Assembly (NCBI RefSeq): GCF_900129865.1 | Contig: NZ_FQXD01000014.1 | Span: forward strand, 41,950-105,949 | From: Virgibacillus chiguensis | GTDB taxonomy: Bacteria; Bacillota; Bacilli; Bacillales; Amphibacillaceae | DNA: 64,000 bases | Direction: 5' to 3' | Shown here: positions 17,944 to 27,110 of the stretch, one piece after another | How positions within the stretch are numbered: the first letter of the stretch is position 1 | Layout of the letters: each line of letters begins with the position of its first letter | Made by a program: the position numbers and the translations under genes | Notes under the pieces: generated by a model | Seen by the model: the letters and a program-made list of their open reading frames with translations, nothing else | Told to the model about the DNA's origin: nothing | Databases searched by the model: none

Positions 17944-18095
17944 CACGAGGTGACGTTTCGTATATATTTACGAAATACTAAAACAGCAGGCTACATTTAA
18001 CTTTTTTAATAGTTTGAGATAGTGCGGTTAAGCATCTTGCATGTTTACCAAAACAAACAAATAACAGCATTAATGTGTTTAAATGAGGGAACATA

Positions 18096-18263
18096 ATGAA
18101 ATCGTCAATAAAAATAATCGTTTTAGTACTTTATTTTTTTACATTTAATTATTTAACGTCTGTCTTTGAAATACCAAGAAACATATATTTTATTATTTTT
18201 GGCTTTCCTATAATGCTAAGTGGCATGCTAACAATCATGTATATATTTAGAGATAAAAAATAA
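18096..18263 (+). CDS. Small two-helix membrane protein
   Basis: This 55-residue frame begins MKSSIKIIVLVLYFF and ends YIFRDKK. GAGGGA sits 5 nt before the ATG. Two hydrophobic stretches (5-22 and 31-50) flank a short polar turn, SVFEIPRN. The basic ends fit a hairpin in the membrane with both ends inside. No homologue is recognised. It is the second small membrane gene within 500 bp. Confidence 0.5.
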   Translation: MKSSIKIIVLVLYFFTFNYLTSVFEIPRNIYFIIFGFPIMLSGMLTIMYIFRDKK

Positions 18264-18515
18264 ACGCTGTGCGCTAAATTGTAGCCATCTCCGGTATAAG
18301 TAAAGGGAGGTGGTGATTTTTGATTAAGGGAATTGATTTATCGTCATAATTTCATTCACATGAAAAACCAAGACGTGTCTTAAAGCTTTAAGGAAGTGGG
18401 GCATTGGTGAAGTAAAATTGATTTTCATAAAAACTGGCACATGTGAAGTCGACTTTATCTTGCTGTTATAGCAATCCAGCGGTATAATAGCTTGTGGTGA
18501 AAGGAGCTACTTTAA

Positions 18516-19274
18516 ATGATTCGTACGGTAGGAATATACCTCTATGCTAGCATTTTAGTACTCGGAACATTTTTTAAATTGCAGAGAGCGAAGAGATTAC
18601 AACATGAACTAACTAAAGAAGAAATTTTCATTCAACCAAGTCTTGTCTCGAAGAAGGTGTTTCAACGAACTGGGAGCACTATAAAAGTAGAAGGGCAAGA
18701 AAAACTTCCGGAAGGCCCAGCACTATTTGTTTCTAATCATCAAGGGTTGTTTGATATATTAGTGTTACTCGGTTATTTAGGGAAGCCAGTTGGATTTATA
18801 GCAAAAAAAGAGATTAAAAAACTACCCATTATTTCCTCTTGGATGGAGCTAATTCATTGTGTGTTTATGGATCGTAAAGATCGTCGACAATCGGTTCGTG
18901 CTATCGGTCAAGGGATTGAGTATTTGAAAGAAGGGCACTCTATCGTTATTTTTCCTGAGGGGACCAGAAGCAGGGGGAGACAACTTCATTCCTTTAAACC
19001 TGGCAGCTTTCGTTTAGCAATAAAAGCGAACGTACCGATTGTACCTGTTGTGATAGACGGAACATATCATATGTTAGAGGAACAGGATGGAAAAGTTTCT
19101 CCGTCATCTGTGCGTCTTACGATCAAAGATGCTATTACTCCTGATAAATATATGGAGATGAAGAGTAACGAGTTAGCGACACATATAGAAGAAATAATTA
19201 AAAAGCAACTAGAAATAAATGCTTTAGGGCAAGATAAAGAAAAAGAAGAAAATCAACTGTTATCAGCGGAATAA
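18516..19274 (+). CDS. plsC: 1-acyl-sn-glycerol-3-phosphate acyltransferase
   Basis: This 252-residue membrane-associated acyltransferase carries out the second acylation of phospholipid synthesis, making phosphatidic acid. It shows the NHQGLFD catalytic H-X4-D motif (H75, D80), the FPEGTRS glycerophosphate-binding motif (146-152) and a later IVPVVIDGTY block. An N-terminal hydrophobic segment (1-22) anchors it. AAAGGAG lies 9 nt before the ATG. The C-terminal tail (about 225-252) is polar and acidic. It is a single gene between small membrane genes and glsA. Confidence 0.9.
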   Translation: MIRTVGIYLYASILVLGTFFKLQRAKRLQHELTKEEIFIQPSLVSKKVFQRTGSTIKVEGQEKLPEGPALFVSNHQGLFDILVLLGYLGKPVGFIAKKEIKKLPIISSWMELIHCVFMDRKDRRQSVRAIGQGIEYLKEGHSIVIFPEGTRSRGRQLHSFKPGSFRLAIKANVPIVPVVIDGTYHMLEEQDGKVSPSSVRLTIKDAITPDKYMEMKSNELATHIEEIIKKQLEINALGQDKEKEENQLLSAE

Positions 19275-19382
19275 AGTTAGAAGTAGTGCTTGTAGTCTAA
19301 CCGTGGGAGTTATGTTACATAACGCTCACGGTTTCACGTTTCAAATTTATTTTTCGAAACATACTATAGTAGAGGTGATAAC

Positions 19383-20378
19383 ATGGTGCAAGGTACGGCA
19401 AATTGGAATACAGAAATTACGAAAGAGTGGTTGCAATCCTATGTAGATGACTGGGTGCAATTTTACAAGAAAGAGACAAAAGAAGGGAAAGTTGCTTCTT
19501 ATATTCCAGTATTAAAAAAAGCTGATCCAAACCTTTTAGGAATTACTATCATTGGCAAAGACGGGATGAATATTCAATCAGGAGATGTTGACACTCCATT
19601 TACCATTCAAAGCATTTCCAAAATATTTAGTTTTATAGTAGCTTGTATGGAAAGGGGAGTATCTTATGTGCTCGATCGAGTGGATGTGGAACCGACAGGA
19701 GAGGCGTTTAATTCTATCATGCATCTAGAGATGCGTAAATTAAAGAAACCATTTAATCCATTTATTAATGCGGGAGCAATTACAGTAACATCATTATTAA
19801 ATGGAAAAAGTTCAGAAGAAAAATTAGAACCGATATTTCAGTTGTTTACGAAAATTCTCGGTTACAGACCGTGCATAAATGAAGACGTCTATGTATCCGA
19901 ACGAGAAACATCTGTAAGAAATCGAGCTATTGGTTATTATCTCATCGAGTTAGGTTATTTGGAGTCTGCGTTAGAGTTGACGCTTGATACGTATTTTAAG
20001 CAATGTTCTATAGAAGTGACAACAGAAGATTTGGCCAAACTTGGTTTAGTTTTAGCTAATGATGGGATAGATCCTCAGACAGCCGAAGAAATCATTCCTA
20101 GAAATGTTGTTCGTCTAGCAAAAGCGCTCATGTTAACTTGTGGAATGTATGACGCTTCAGGGAAATTTGCTGCCTATGTTGGTATACCAGCAAAAAGTGG
20201 GGTTTCAGGAGGGATTATTGCTACAGCTCCCCCGAGAGTTAGAAAAGAAACATTGCCTTTTATTGAAGGGTGTGGCATCGGTGTATATGGTCCTGCGTTG
20301 GATGACAAGGGAAATAGTATTGCAGGCATAAAATTATTAAAGCATATTGCAACCAAATGGGATTTAAGTGTTTTTTAG
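19383..20378 (+). CDS. glsA: Glutaminase
   Basis: This 331-residue enzyme of the serine-dependent beta-lactamase-like glutaminase family hydrolyses glutamine to glutamate and ammonia. It contains the S-X-X-K nucleophile motif in QSISK (S77, K80), the FNPFINAGAI block (around 120-130) and a C-terminal PAKSGVSGGI region near residue 265. It is slightly longer than the usual 308-residue form because of an extended N terminus. AGAGGTGA lies 4 nt before the ATG. No glutamine transporter or regulator lies next to it. The assignment is firm. Confidence 0.93.
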   Translation: MVQGTANWNTEITKEWLQSYVDDWVQFYKKETKEGKVASYIPVLKKADPNLLGITIIGKDGMNIQSGDVDTPFTIQSISKIFSFIVACMERGVSYVLDRVDVEPTGEAFNSIMHLEMRKLKKPFNPFINAGAITVTSLLNGKSSEEKLEPIFQLFTKILGYRPCINEDVYVSERETSVRNRAIGYYLIELGYLESALELTLDTYFKQCSIEVTTEDLAKLGLVLANDGIDPQTAEEIIPRNVVRLAKALMLTCGMYDASGKFAAYVGIPAKSGVSGGIIATAPPRVRKETLPFIEGCGIGVYGPALDDKGNSIAGIKLLKHIATKWDLSVF

Positions 20379-20689
20379 AAGTAGTAGAGATATTCAAGTA
20401 AGCGTTGACACAATCAATTGCACGTCAACATCCAGTGAGATGGTGACGATATTATTTAACGATTGCTTTTTCACAGTGGTTACGAGATAGCATCATGAAT
20501 AGATTGGATACGTGTGAAAAACTTAAAATATGCACCGCAAAATTTTGTTTGCTTCACTTTGTAATATTGGATGAGACTAGGATAAAAAGTATGCTGAAAC
20601 TTACAACTATATAGAGATGGAAACTTTTGCTGTTAGGAGAGAAGTTGCTTATAATAGAAGGGAACAATTAGCGGAAAGTGGGGGATGTA
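20379..20689. other. Intergenic region upstream of yfkJ
   Basis: This 311 bp stretch has no credible ORF. GTTGAC near 20404 and GTCAAC near 20425 form a short inverted repeat. No clear terminator for glsA or unambiguous promoter for the next operon could be assigned. Confidence 0.4.
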
Positions 20690-21163
20690 ATGATACGGGT
20701 CATGTTTGTTTGCCTTGGTAATATTTGCCGCTCGCCAATGGCTGAAGCTATTTTTGCTAATTTAATACAAAAAGAAGGGTTAACAGACCGAATTGAGGTG
20801 GAATCTGCCGGAACTGGCGCATGGCATATTGGCAAACCACCTCATAAAGAAACGATAGCGATTTTAAAAAAGTATGAGATTCCAACGGACGGATTAGTTG
20901 CCCAACAAATAACGCCTAAAGATAAAGGTAAAGCGGATTATTTCATTGCTATGGACGAGGAAAATAAACAAGATTTATTACGGATGTTTGGAGAGAACGA
21001 TAAAATACGAATAGCAAAATTAATGGATTTTGTGAAGCATAAGAAAGAAGAGAATGTGCCTGACCCTTATTTTACAGGTAATTTTTCATATACATATGAA
21101 TTGGTAACTGAAGGGTGTTATCAACTCTTACAATATTTAAAACAAAAACATGCGATACAATAA
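20690..21163 (+). CDS. yfkJ: Low-molecular-weight protein tyrosine phosphatase
   Basis: This 157-residue cytoplasmic phosphatase has the P-loop CLGNICRS (C8 to R14 as C-X5-R) at the N terminus and the general-acid aspartate in VPDPYFTG (D125). Those are the full catalytic set of LMW-PTPs. Length and downstream genes match B. subtilis yfkJ-yfkI-yfkH. YfkJ in B. subtilis dephosphorylates tyrosine-phosphorylated proteins and is linked to stress resistance. The ATG at 20690 is chosen over a GTG at 20678 because family members start just before the P-loop strand; GGGGGA lies upstream of it. Confidence 0.92.
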   Translation: MIRVMFVCLGNICRSPMAEAIFANLIQKEGLTDRIEVESAGTGAWHIGKPPHKETIAILKKYEIPTDGLVAQQITPKDKGKADYFIAMDEENKQDLLRMFGENDKIRIAKLMDFVKHKKEENVPDPYFTGNFSYTYELVTEGCYQLLQYLKQKHAIQ

Positions 21164-21172
21164 GGAGTGTAC

Positions 21173-21472
21173 ATGATGGGAAAAAGAAAATTAGTTACAG
21201 GAGTCGTACTAGGGGCGACAGCAGGTGGATTAATTAGTCTTTTAGATAAAGAAACAAGAGTTTATGCAAAAGAAAAACTTGCATCGGCAAAATCTGGTGC
21301 AAGCTACATGTTAAAAAATCCGTCTGAGACGATCCACTCCGTGCGGACTAATTTTGATAAATTAAATCAAGCATTTGCAAAAGGTGCTGAGAATACCATT
21401 AATGCTTTGAACCAAGCGGAAACAACACTTGAAAAAGTAACGAATAAAGGGAAATCGGACCGAATAGAATAG
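21173..21472 (+). CDS. yfkI: YtxH-type small membrane-anchored protein
   Basis: This 99-residue protein has an N-terminal helix with glycines (LVTGVVLGATAGGLISLL) followed by a charged amphipathic region rich in Lys, Ala and Glu, the YtxH-like layout. AAGGAG lies 5 nt before the first ATG. It starts 9 bp after yfkJ and matches the yfkJ-yfkI-yfkH order of B. subtilis. The function is unknown; general-stress roles are suspected for relatives. Confidence 0.8.
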   Translation: MMGKRKLVTGVVLGATAGGLISLLDKETRVYAKEKLASAKSGASYMLKNPSETIHSVRTNFDKLNQAFAKGAENTINALNQAETTLEKVTNKGKSDRIE

Positions 21473-21586
21473 AGTATGATGGACAAGTCATACTTCATAA
21501 TGATGAACCAATGATCTGACCTTGTATAATAACCTATGCTTAAAACACATATCTAAGCATGAGGGAACAAGTTTGGGAGTCGAGTA

Positions 21587-22411
21587 ATGGTAAATAAAGT
21601 ACTTTCTTTTGGAAAGCAGCTATATCAACGAATGATAAAGATAGACTTGTTTGGATTGGCTGCACAGTTAGCTTATTTCTTTTTGTTGTCACTGTTTCCA
21701 TTTCTATTATTTTTAGTGACGCTTGTTGGTTATTTACCGATGGATGAATTAGCTGTATTAGATATTATTTCTTCGTATGCTCCACCTCAGATTGTGGAGT
21801 TGATTTCAACTAATGTTACGAATTTAATTAATCAACAAAACGGTGGATTGCTTTCTTTTGGTATAATTGCCACACTTTGGGCATCTTCTAATGGTGTAAA
21901 CGCCTTAATGCGAGGCTTTAACTATGCGTATGAAGTAGATGAAAACCGTTCGTTTATTGTTTCAAGACTCATTGCTATTATACTGACGATAGCGATGATA
22001 GGGATTATAATTATCGCATTATTACTACCTATATTTGGTAAATTAGTTGGTTCTTATTTATTTTCATTTATCGGTTTATCAGAAGGTTTTATTCATGTAT
22101 GGGAAGCATTGCGTTGGGTTGTTTCGTCTGTCGTTTTCTTTATTGTCTTTCTTTCATTATATAAGCTTGCGCCGAACAAACGAATCTATTTAAAGAATGC
22201 AGTGCCAGGAGCTTTGTTTGCTACAGTAGCATGGCAACTAGTTTCATTAGGTTTTTCTTACTATGTGAGTAATATCGGTAATTATTCAGCAACATATGGC
22301 AGTCTTGGAACTGTCATTGCACTCATGATTTGGTTTTATTTATCAGGGATCATTATCCTAACTGGCGGTCTAATAAATGCTGTCATTCGAAAAAACAAAC
22401 ATGTAAAATAA
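21587..22411 (+). CDS. yfkH: YihY/BrkB-family membrane protein
   Basis: This 274-residue integral membrane protein has about six helices and the family blocks FGLAAQLAYFFLLSLFPFLLFL (about 22-43), GIIATLWASSNGVNALMRGFNYAYEV (about 98-123) and YGSLGTVIALMIWFYLSG (about 239-256). The family was once annotated as ribonuclease BN, an assignment now considered wrong. The biochemical role is unknown. It closes the yfkJ-yfkI-yfkH set and faces the convergent metal ATPase gene across a terminator. Confidence 0.88.
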   Translation: MVNKVLSFGKQLYQRMIKIDLFGLAAQLAYFFLLSLFPFLLFLVTLVGYLPMDELAVLDIISSYAPPQIVELISTNVTNLINQQNGGLLSFGIIATLWASSNGVNALMRGFNYAYEVDENRSFIVSRLIAIILTIAMIGIIIIALLLPIFGKLVGSYLFSFIGLSEGFIHVWEALRWVVSSVVFFIVFLSLYKLAPNKRIYLKNAVPGALFATVAWQLVSLGFSYYVSNIGNYSATYGSLGTVIALMIWFYLSGIIILTGGLINAVIRKNKHVK

Positions 22412-22486
22412 TCTAGGATTAGACAAGGCATTTTCACAAACTTTGTCAATGATCTTTGCATATAGAAAGCAATTATATTTTAATAG

Positions 22487-22516
22487 GCCTTAGGGAAATT
22501 TGTAACCCCCTAAGGC
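22487..22516. terminator. Bidirectional terminator between yfkH and the metal ATPase gene
   Basis: GCCTTAGGG (22487-22495) pairs perfectly with CCCTAAGGC (22508-22516) around a 12-nt loop. T-rich sequence follows on the plus strand and an A-rich stretch precedes it, so it can serve both convergent genes. Confidence 0.75.
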
Positions 22517-22547
22517 TTTATCGGTCTTGATAAGTGGAGTAAACCTA

Positions 22548-24422
22548 TTATTTTAATAACCGTAACCCATTTAAAATAACTAAAATGGTACTACCCTCAT
22601 GACCTATTACTCCTAATGGCATATCGAGGATTTGTAAGAAATTAGACGCAATGAGTATAGTGATAACTGCAAGGGAGAAAAATATATTTTGTTTTACGAC
22701 GCGATTCATTTTTTGAGACGTGTGAATCGCGTTGGTTATTTTGCTAAGGTTGTTTTTCATAAGCACGACATCTGCAGTTTCTAACGCTACATCTGTTCCT
22801 TCTCCCATTGCAATGCCAATATTTGCTGTAGCTAATGCTGGGCCATCGTTAATTCCGTCACCAACCATGCAAACATGTTGATATTTTCCCTTCAGTTTTT
22901 TTATTTCTTCCACTTTCTCATGTGGTAAACAATTTGCTACATATTCATCAATACCAGCTTCTTCTGCAATGGCTTTCGCAGTAAGGTCATGATCTCCCGT
23001 AAGCATAACGGTGTGGATTTTATGTTGTTTTAATAGTTTAATAGCTTGTATGCTGTCTTCTCTTACCGTATCTTTCAGTGCAAATAAAGCTACAATCTGC
23101 TGTCCTTTTTTTACATAGACGATTGTTTTCCCCTCAGCAGCAAGTTGCTTCTTAATATCCTCAAAATCCGCTTCATAACCAATATAATCAGGCTTGCCAA
23201 TCTCCCAAGTTTCATCCTCAATTACAGCTGAAATACCGTTTCCTGTAAGCGTAGAAACTTGAATCTCTTGTAATGAAGTACCTATTTGTTGTTGCTTGCC
23301 AAATGTAACGATAGCGTGGGCGAGTGGGTGTGTTGAATCTTGCTCCATAGCCATTGCAATCGGTAACACATCCTTTTGCTTATGATCGGGATGTACATGA
23401 AAATCAGTCACTTCCGGTTTCCCTTTTGTTAATGTACCTGTCTTATCAAATGCAATGGCTTGAATATGTCCCATGTTTTCAATGTGGACACCACCTTTAA
23501 ACAGCACCCCTGCTCTTGCACTTTTAGATATGGCAGATAAGGTAGCAGGCATAATGGAGGCTACAAGGGCACATGGGGAAGCAACAACGAGTAAGATCAT
23601 AGCTCGATAAATACTTTCCTGGAGTGTCCAGTCAAACAAAAGATGAGGAATGAACATCATCAAGACGACGACAATTAATACGATTTTCACGTACGCTCCT
23701 TCAAACTTTTCAATAAATAACTGGGAAGGAGATTTCTCATCTTGTGCGGATTGAATCATTTGGATGATTTTTTGAAATAGCGTTTGATTTGCTGCTTTCG
23801 TAATTTCGATATATATCGAACCATCCAAAGCAACTGTTCCTGCAAAAACTTCTTCATTTTCTGTTTTACGAATCGGAATAGATTCTCCGGTAATGGCACT
23901 TTCATCTATGGATGTTGCTCCACGGGAAATGATACCATCTGCAGGGATTCGTTCTCCGGCACGTACATAGATCATGTCACCTATTTGTAAAGACGAAACA
24001 GCAACCATTTCTTTTTGATCGCCATTCATTCGTAATGCTTCTTCAGGTTGTAATTTCATAAGCGAAGATATTTCTTTGTTACTTTTATTCATCGTATACG
24101 TTTCAAGCGCACCTGATAAAGCAAAAATAAAGATTAGAATGGCACCTTCTGTCCAATAACCAATTGCAGCAGCACCAATCGCGGCGAATATCATTAACAT
24201 TTCTACATTTAAGTCTTTATTACGTATGGTTTCTGTAATTCCTTCTTTTGCTTTGGCATACCCTCCGATTACAAATGCGACGAGATGAAGGGTAACCCAT
24301 AAAGCGTCAGACAGATGATTTTCGAATGTCCAAGCAATTGCAATAAGTAACCCACTAAATAGAGCTGCAATTAGCTCTTTATGTTCAGATATTTTTTTCG
24401 TTATCTTTGTTTCGGTTAACAT
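22548..24422 (-). CDS. pfeT: P1B4-type metal-efflux ATPase (PfeT/ZosA-like)
   Basis: This 624-residue P-type ATPase has no N-terminal metal-binding domain. The membrane metal site is SPCAL (about 283-287) instead of CPC, and the last helix holds GHEGST (about 606-611). SPC plus HEG(G/S)T are the P1B4 hallmarks. The phosphorylation site is DKTGTLTKG (about D323), and TGES and GDGINDGPAL are present. P1B4 pumps export Fe2+ and Co2+; B. subtilis PfeT (formerly ZosA) exports ferrous iron under PerR and Fur. A PerR-like box lies just upstream here too. Zinc or cobalt as main substrate cannot be excluded. Confidence 0.9.
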   Translation of the reverse strand: MLTETKITKKISEHKELIAALFSGLLIAIAWTFENHLSDALWVTLHLVAFVIGGYAKAKEGITETIRNKDLNVEMLMIFAAIGAAAIGYWTEGAILIFIFALSGALETYTMNKSNKEISSLMKLQPEEALRMNGDQKEMVAVSSLQIGDMIYVRAGERIPADGIISRGATSIDESAITGESIPIRKTENEEVFAGTVALDGSIYIEITKAANQTLFQKIIQMIQSAQDEKSPSQLFIEKFEGAYVKIVLIVVVLMMFIPHLLFDWTLQESIYRAMILLVVASPCALVASIMPATLSAISKSARAGVLFKGGVHIENMGHIQAIAFDKTGTLTKGKPEVTDFHVHPDHKQKDVLPIAMAMEQDSTHPLAHAIVTFGKQQQIGTSLQEIQVSTLTGNGISAVIEDETWEIGKPDYIGYEADFEDIKKQLAAEGKTIVYVKKGQQIVALFALKDTVREDSIQAIKLLKQHKIHTVMLTGDHDLTAKAIAEEAGIDEYVANCLPHEKVEEIKKLKGKYQHVCMVGDGINDGPALATANIGIAMGEGTDVALETADVVLMKNNLSKITNAIHTSQKMNRVVKQNIFFSLAVITILIASNFLQILDMPLGVIGHEGSTILVILNGLRLLK

Positions 24423-24538
24423 GACCGGCCTCTCCTATCGTTACTTATTGTTAAAAAGTTTACGGTTTTTTAGCGACGGGCGAGAAGACACACAGAATAC
24501 ATGGCTAAAATCCCCCAACCTAAATCAATGCATCTTTT

Positions 24539-24553
24539 CTATAATTATTATTA
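24539..24553 (-). promoter_or_regulatory. PerR-like operator
   Basis: CTATAATTATTATTA matches the PerR consensus TTATAATNATTATAA at 12 of 14 defined positions. It lies about 20-30 bp downstream of the pfeT -10 element, where bound repressor would block transcription. Confidence 0.6.
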
Positions 24554-24569
24554 TATAATATTTATTATT

Positions 24570-24597
24570 ATATTATCATAATAGGTGAGAATGTCAA
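24570..24597 (-). promoter_or_regulatory. Sigma-A promoter of pfeT
   Basis: On the minus strand TTGACA (complement of 24592-24597) and TAATAT (complement of 24570-24575) are 16 nt apart. The leader to the ATG at 24422 is about 140 nt and very AT-rich near its start. Confidence 0.75.
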
Positions 24598-24951
24598 GGC
24601 TGTATATGTTTATTTTACCATGAAACTGTACTTGAATTTGCTTTTTTGCATTAAAAATTAGCCTAATGTAACAATAATAGCACTTTTTCAGAAAAAACAA
24701 TAAAATAAATGGCACTTGATTTATTAATTGATAAATATTATCAATTAATAATTTTGTAAAAGATGTGTCTGTTAGCTATTGGTTTCGAAAAAAGATTTTC
24801 ATTTAAACATATATATAAATTGGAATGTGTGAACTTAGGTTTCTCTAACAATTAGAGTGAAAGGGTAACAAGTTGTTTTTTTTTCTTTAATTTATGTGTA
24901 TATTCTGTTACAATCCGATATGTACTTATAAATACAACAGATGGAGGAGTC
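24598..24951. other. AT-rich intergenic region between divergent genes
   Basis: Apart from the pfeT promoter at its left edge, this 354 bp stretch has no ORF. TTGATTTATTAATTGATAAA and a following TTATCAATTAATAA near 24717-24751 form an inverted repeat that may be an operator for either gene. GGAGG at 24943-24947 serves the binding-protein gene. Confidence 0.45.
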
Positions 24952-25833
24952 ATGATGAAATATATAAAGATATCCTTGATTTTAATTGCTTCAATAGTGT
25001 TTATTACTGCTTGCTCTAACAGTACAGGTGATTCAAACAGCGAGGATAAAAATAGTGAAACAGATAAGAGATGGCAAGAGGTAAAAGAAAAAGGAGAGCT
25101 AGTTGTTGGAACGTCCGGCACCCTAATAGCAGCCTCCTATTATGATGGGGAAGAAGAAAGTGAGGATCAATTGACGGGATATGATGTAGAAGTAATGCGC
25201 GAAGTTGCTAAACGTTTAGAAGTGGATATTTCGTTTGAAATTATGGGAATTGATAGCATGTTACCAGCTATTAAAAGTGGTAGAATTGATGTTGCAGCAA
25301 ATGATATTGAAGCAACGGACAAGCGAAAAGAGTCCTTTAACTTTAGTGAGCCTTACAAATATTCTTATACTACCATGGTAGTGCGAAAAGAAGATAATTC
25401 TGGAATTGAATCGCTGGAAGATTTAAAGGGGAAAATAGCTGGTGGTGGAGCCACTACTATATATAGTCAAATTGCCGAACATTTTGGCGCAGAAGTAAAA
25501 ACGTACGGAAATGCTCCGAATGAGGCTTATTTACGTGATGTTCACAACGGTAGATCAGATGTCATCGTAAACGATTATTATTTATCAAAATTTGGTGTTG
25601 CAGGATTTCCAGAGTTTGATATTCATCTTCATCCAGATTTAAAGTTTCACCCAACAGAACAAGCTGTAGTAATCGCCAAAGATGCAGACAAGCTTACTGA
25701 AAAAATAAATGATGCTTTAGCTGCAATGAGAGAAGATGGGACGTTATCAAAGTTAGCTAAGAAATTCTATCAAGAAGATGCTTCTCAAAAACCTGAGGGT
25801 AATATACAAGAAATTGAAGGATTAGATTTATAA
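24952..25833 (+). CDS. Amino-acid ABC transporter substrate-binding lipoprotein
   Basis: This 293-residue family 3 extracellular solute-binding protein has a lipoprotein signal peptide with lipobox FITAC near residues 18-22 and a Ser/Asp/Glu-rich spacer. It shows the family blocks GELVVGTSGT, LTGYDVEVMREVAKRLEV and IKSGRIDVAANDI. It should tether outside the membrane and deliver a polar amino acid or similar ligand to the permease at 26155. Two adjacent ATG codons (24952, 24955) are both near GGAGG. The ligand cannot be read from sequence. Confidence 0.9.
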   Translation: MMKYIKISLILIASIVFITACSNSTGDSNSEDKNSETDKRWQEVKEKGELVVGTSGTLIAASYYDGEEESEDQLTGYDVEVMREVAKRLEVDISFEIMGIDSMLPAIKSGRIDVAANDIEATDKRKESFNFSEPYKYSYTTMVVRKEDNSGIESLEDLKGKIAGGGATTIYSQIAEHFGAEVKTYGNAPNEAYLRDVHNGRSDVIVNDYYLSKFGVAGFPEFDIHLHPDLKFHPTEQAVVIAKDADKLTEKINDALAAMREDGTLSKLAKKFYQEDASQKPEGNIQEIEGLDL

Positions 25834-26154
25834 TTCATATAAGTGAATTTTTAATCAGTTGTCGATTTTCTTCCATGAGCACTAATTATTAATCGATCAG
25901 GGTTATGACTTCAGCCTTTTATAAAAAAGGGCATGGAGGTGTTGTTACCTCCCGCTTAGAATGGTTCAACTTATTTTTCCTATACTAATGGGAGTCTTAC
26001 AGCGCTTTACACCCAGAATAACCGGTTTAGCAGCCATTTTGAAAGCCATCCTCAGTATTTGGATGGCTTTGTTGCAAAATAGGCGAGCTTTTGCAGACAA
26101 ATACTTGCATACGAGTGATAGCTTTTCCCATACATGTGACAGAAAGGGAGATGA
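25834..26154. other. Gap between binding protein and permease genes
   Basis: No credible gene lies in this 321 bp. A perfect 10-bp hairpin, AAAGCCATCC (26042-26051) with GGATGGCTTT (26061-26070), stands in the middle. It lacks a long T-run, but it may reduce permease transcription relative to the binding protein. AAAGGGAGATGA precedes the permease. Confidence 0.55.
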
Positions 26155-26850
26155 ATGGTGCAAACATTCCAATTTAGTGACATATTTGATGTTCAGTTAG
26201 CGATCGATAATCTTCCGTTTGTATTGAGCGGACTGCCAATGACTTTACTTGTCTCGGTTATTGGTATGCTATTGGGTCTTGTTTTAGGGCTATTGCTTGC
26301 TTTAGCGCGAAATTCAACTTATTTTTTCTTGCGCTTACCTGCTAGATTATACATATCGTTTATGCGGGGGACGCCAATCCTTGTTTTTTTGTTCATTCTG
26401 TATTTTGGACTTCCGGTTATTGGGATTAAATTGACAGCATTCATGGCAGCTTGCTTAGGGTTTGGTTTAAATAGTGCTGCGTATATTGCTGAAATTGATC
26501 GTGCCTCGTTGAATAGTGTAGATAAAGGACAATGGGAATCAGCAAAAGCATTAAATTTAACTTATTGGCAGACGTTGCGAAAAGTTATCTTGCCACAAGC
26601 GACTAGAATTGCTATTCCACCATTAACAAATGTATTTATGGATTTAGTCAAAGCTACTTCGTTAGCCGCGGTAATTACGGTCCCAGAGCTGTTCCAAAAA
26701 ACGCAAATTGTTGCAGGTAGAGAATTTGATGCCATGACGATGTATATTCTCGTAGCGCTCATTTATTGGCCGCTATGTATCGTTATTGCTTTTATCCAAG
26801 AACGTTTAGAAGCACGCTTCAGTAAATATGTCGTGCAGGAAGCAGTTTAA
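26155..26850 (+). CDS. Amino-acid ABC transporter permease
   Basis: This 231-residue HisM-type permease has about five helices. The conserved ABC-coupling (EAA) loop reads ESAKALNLTYWQTLRKVILPQATRIAIPP (about 126-154), and FMRGTPILVFLF (about 74-85) is also typical. AGGGAGATGA precedes the ATG. It probably homodimerises and pairs with the upstream lipoprotein. No ATP-binding subunit gene follows; the next feature is a terminator. The ATPase must be encoded elsewhere or shared with another system. Confidence 0.9.
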   Translation: MVQTFQFSDIFDVQLAIDNLPFVLSGLPMTLLVSVIGMLLGLVLGLLLALARNSTYFFLRLPARLYISFMRGTPILVFLFILYFGLPVIGIKLTAFMAACLGFGLNSAAYIAEIDRASLNSVDKGQWESAKALNLTYWQTLRKVILPQATRIAIPPLTNVFMDLVKATSLAAVITVPELFQKTQIVAGREFDAMTMYILVALIYWPLCIVIAFIQERLEARFSKYVVQEAV

Positions 26851-26863
26851 TTCCTTTTTTGTT

Positions 26864-26900
26864 CTACTATAACGTACAAAGGTTTATCGTATAAGAAAAG
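26864..26900. repeat. Short dispersed repeat
   Basis: CTACTATAACGTACAAAGG followed by TTTATCGTATAAGAAAAG matches both blocks with substitutions. It directly precedes the terminator at 26899-26949. Confidence 0.6.
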
Positions 26901-26949
26901 AAAAACTACAGCTTTTGCCAAGTACTATGGGGAAAGCTGTAGTTTTTCT
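26899..26949. terminator. Long perfect terminator hairpin
   Basis: AGAAAAACTACAGCTTT (26899-26915) pairs perfectly over 17 bp with AAAGCTGTAGTTTTTCT (26933-26949). A-tract and T-tract lie inside the stem, so it can work on both strands. Confidence 0.8.
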
Positions 26950-27110
26950 GCTCTAGGAGTAAAAGTTTATTCTATCACAGTAACTGTACCTAAGGTTTGC
27001 TTAACATGTGTATGAACATTACAACGTGATACCGACACTTCCTCAAGTTTGGTGTAACTTTTCAAATGACAGATAATACTATACAATTAAAAAAAAGGGG
27101 TGTGAGTAAA

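Noticed and set aside
25961-26200. 79-codon plus-strand frame before the ABC permease
   Set aside because: It overlaps the permease start in another frame, has no ribosome-binding site and spans the hairpin at 26042-26070.
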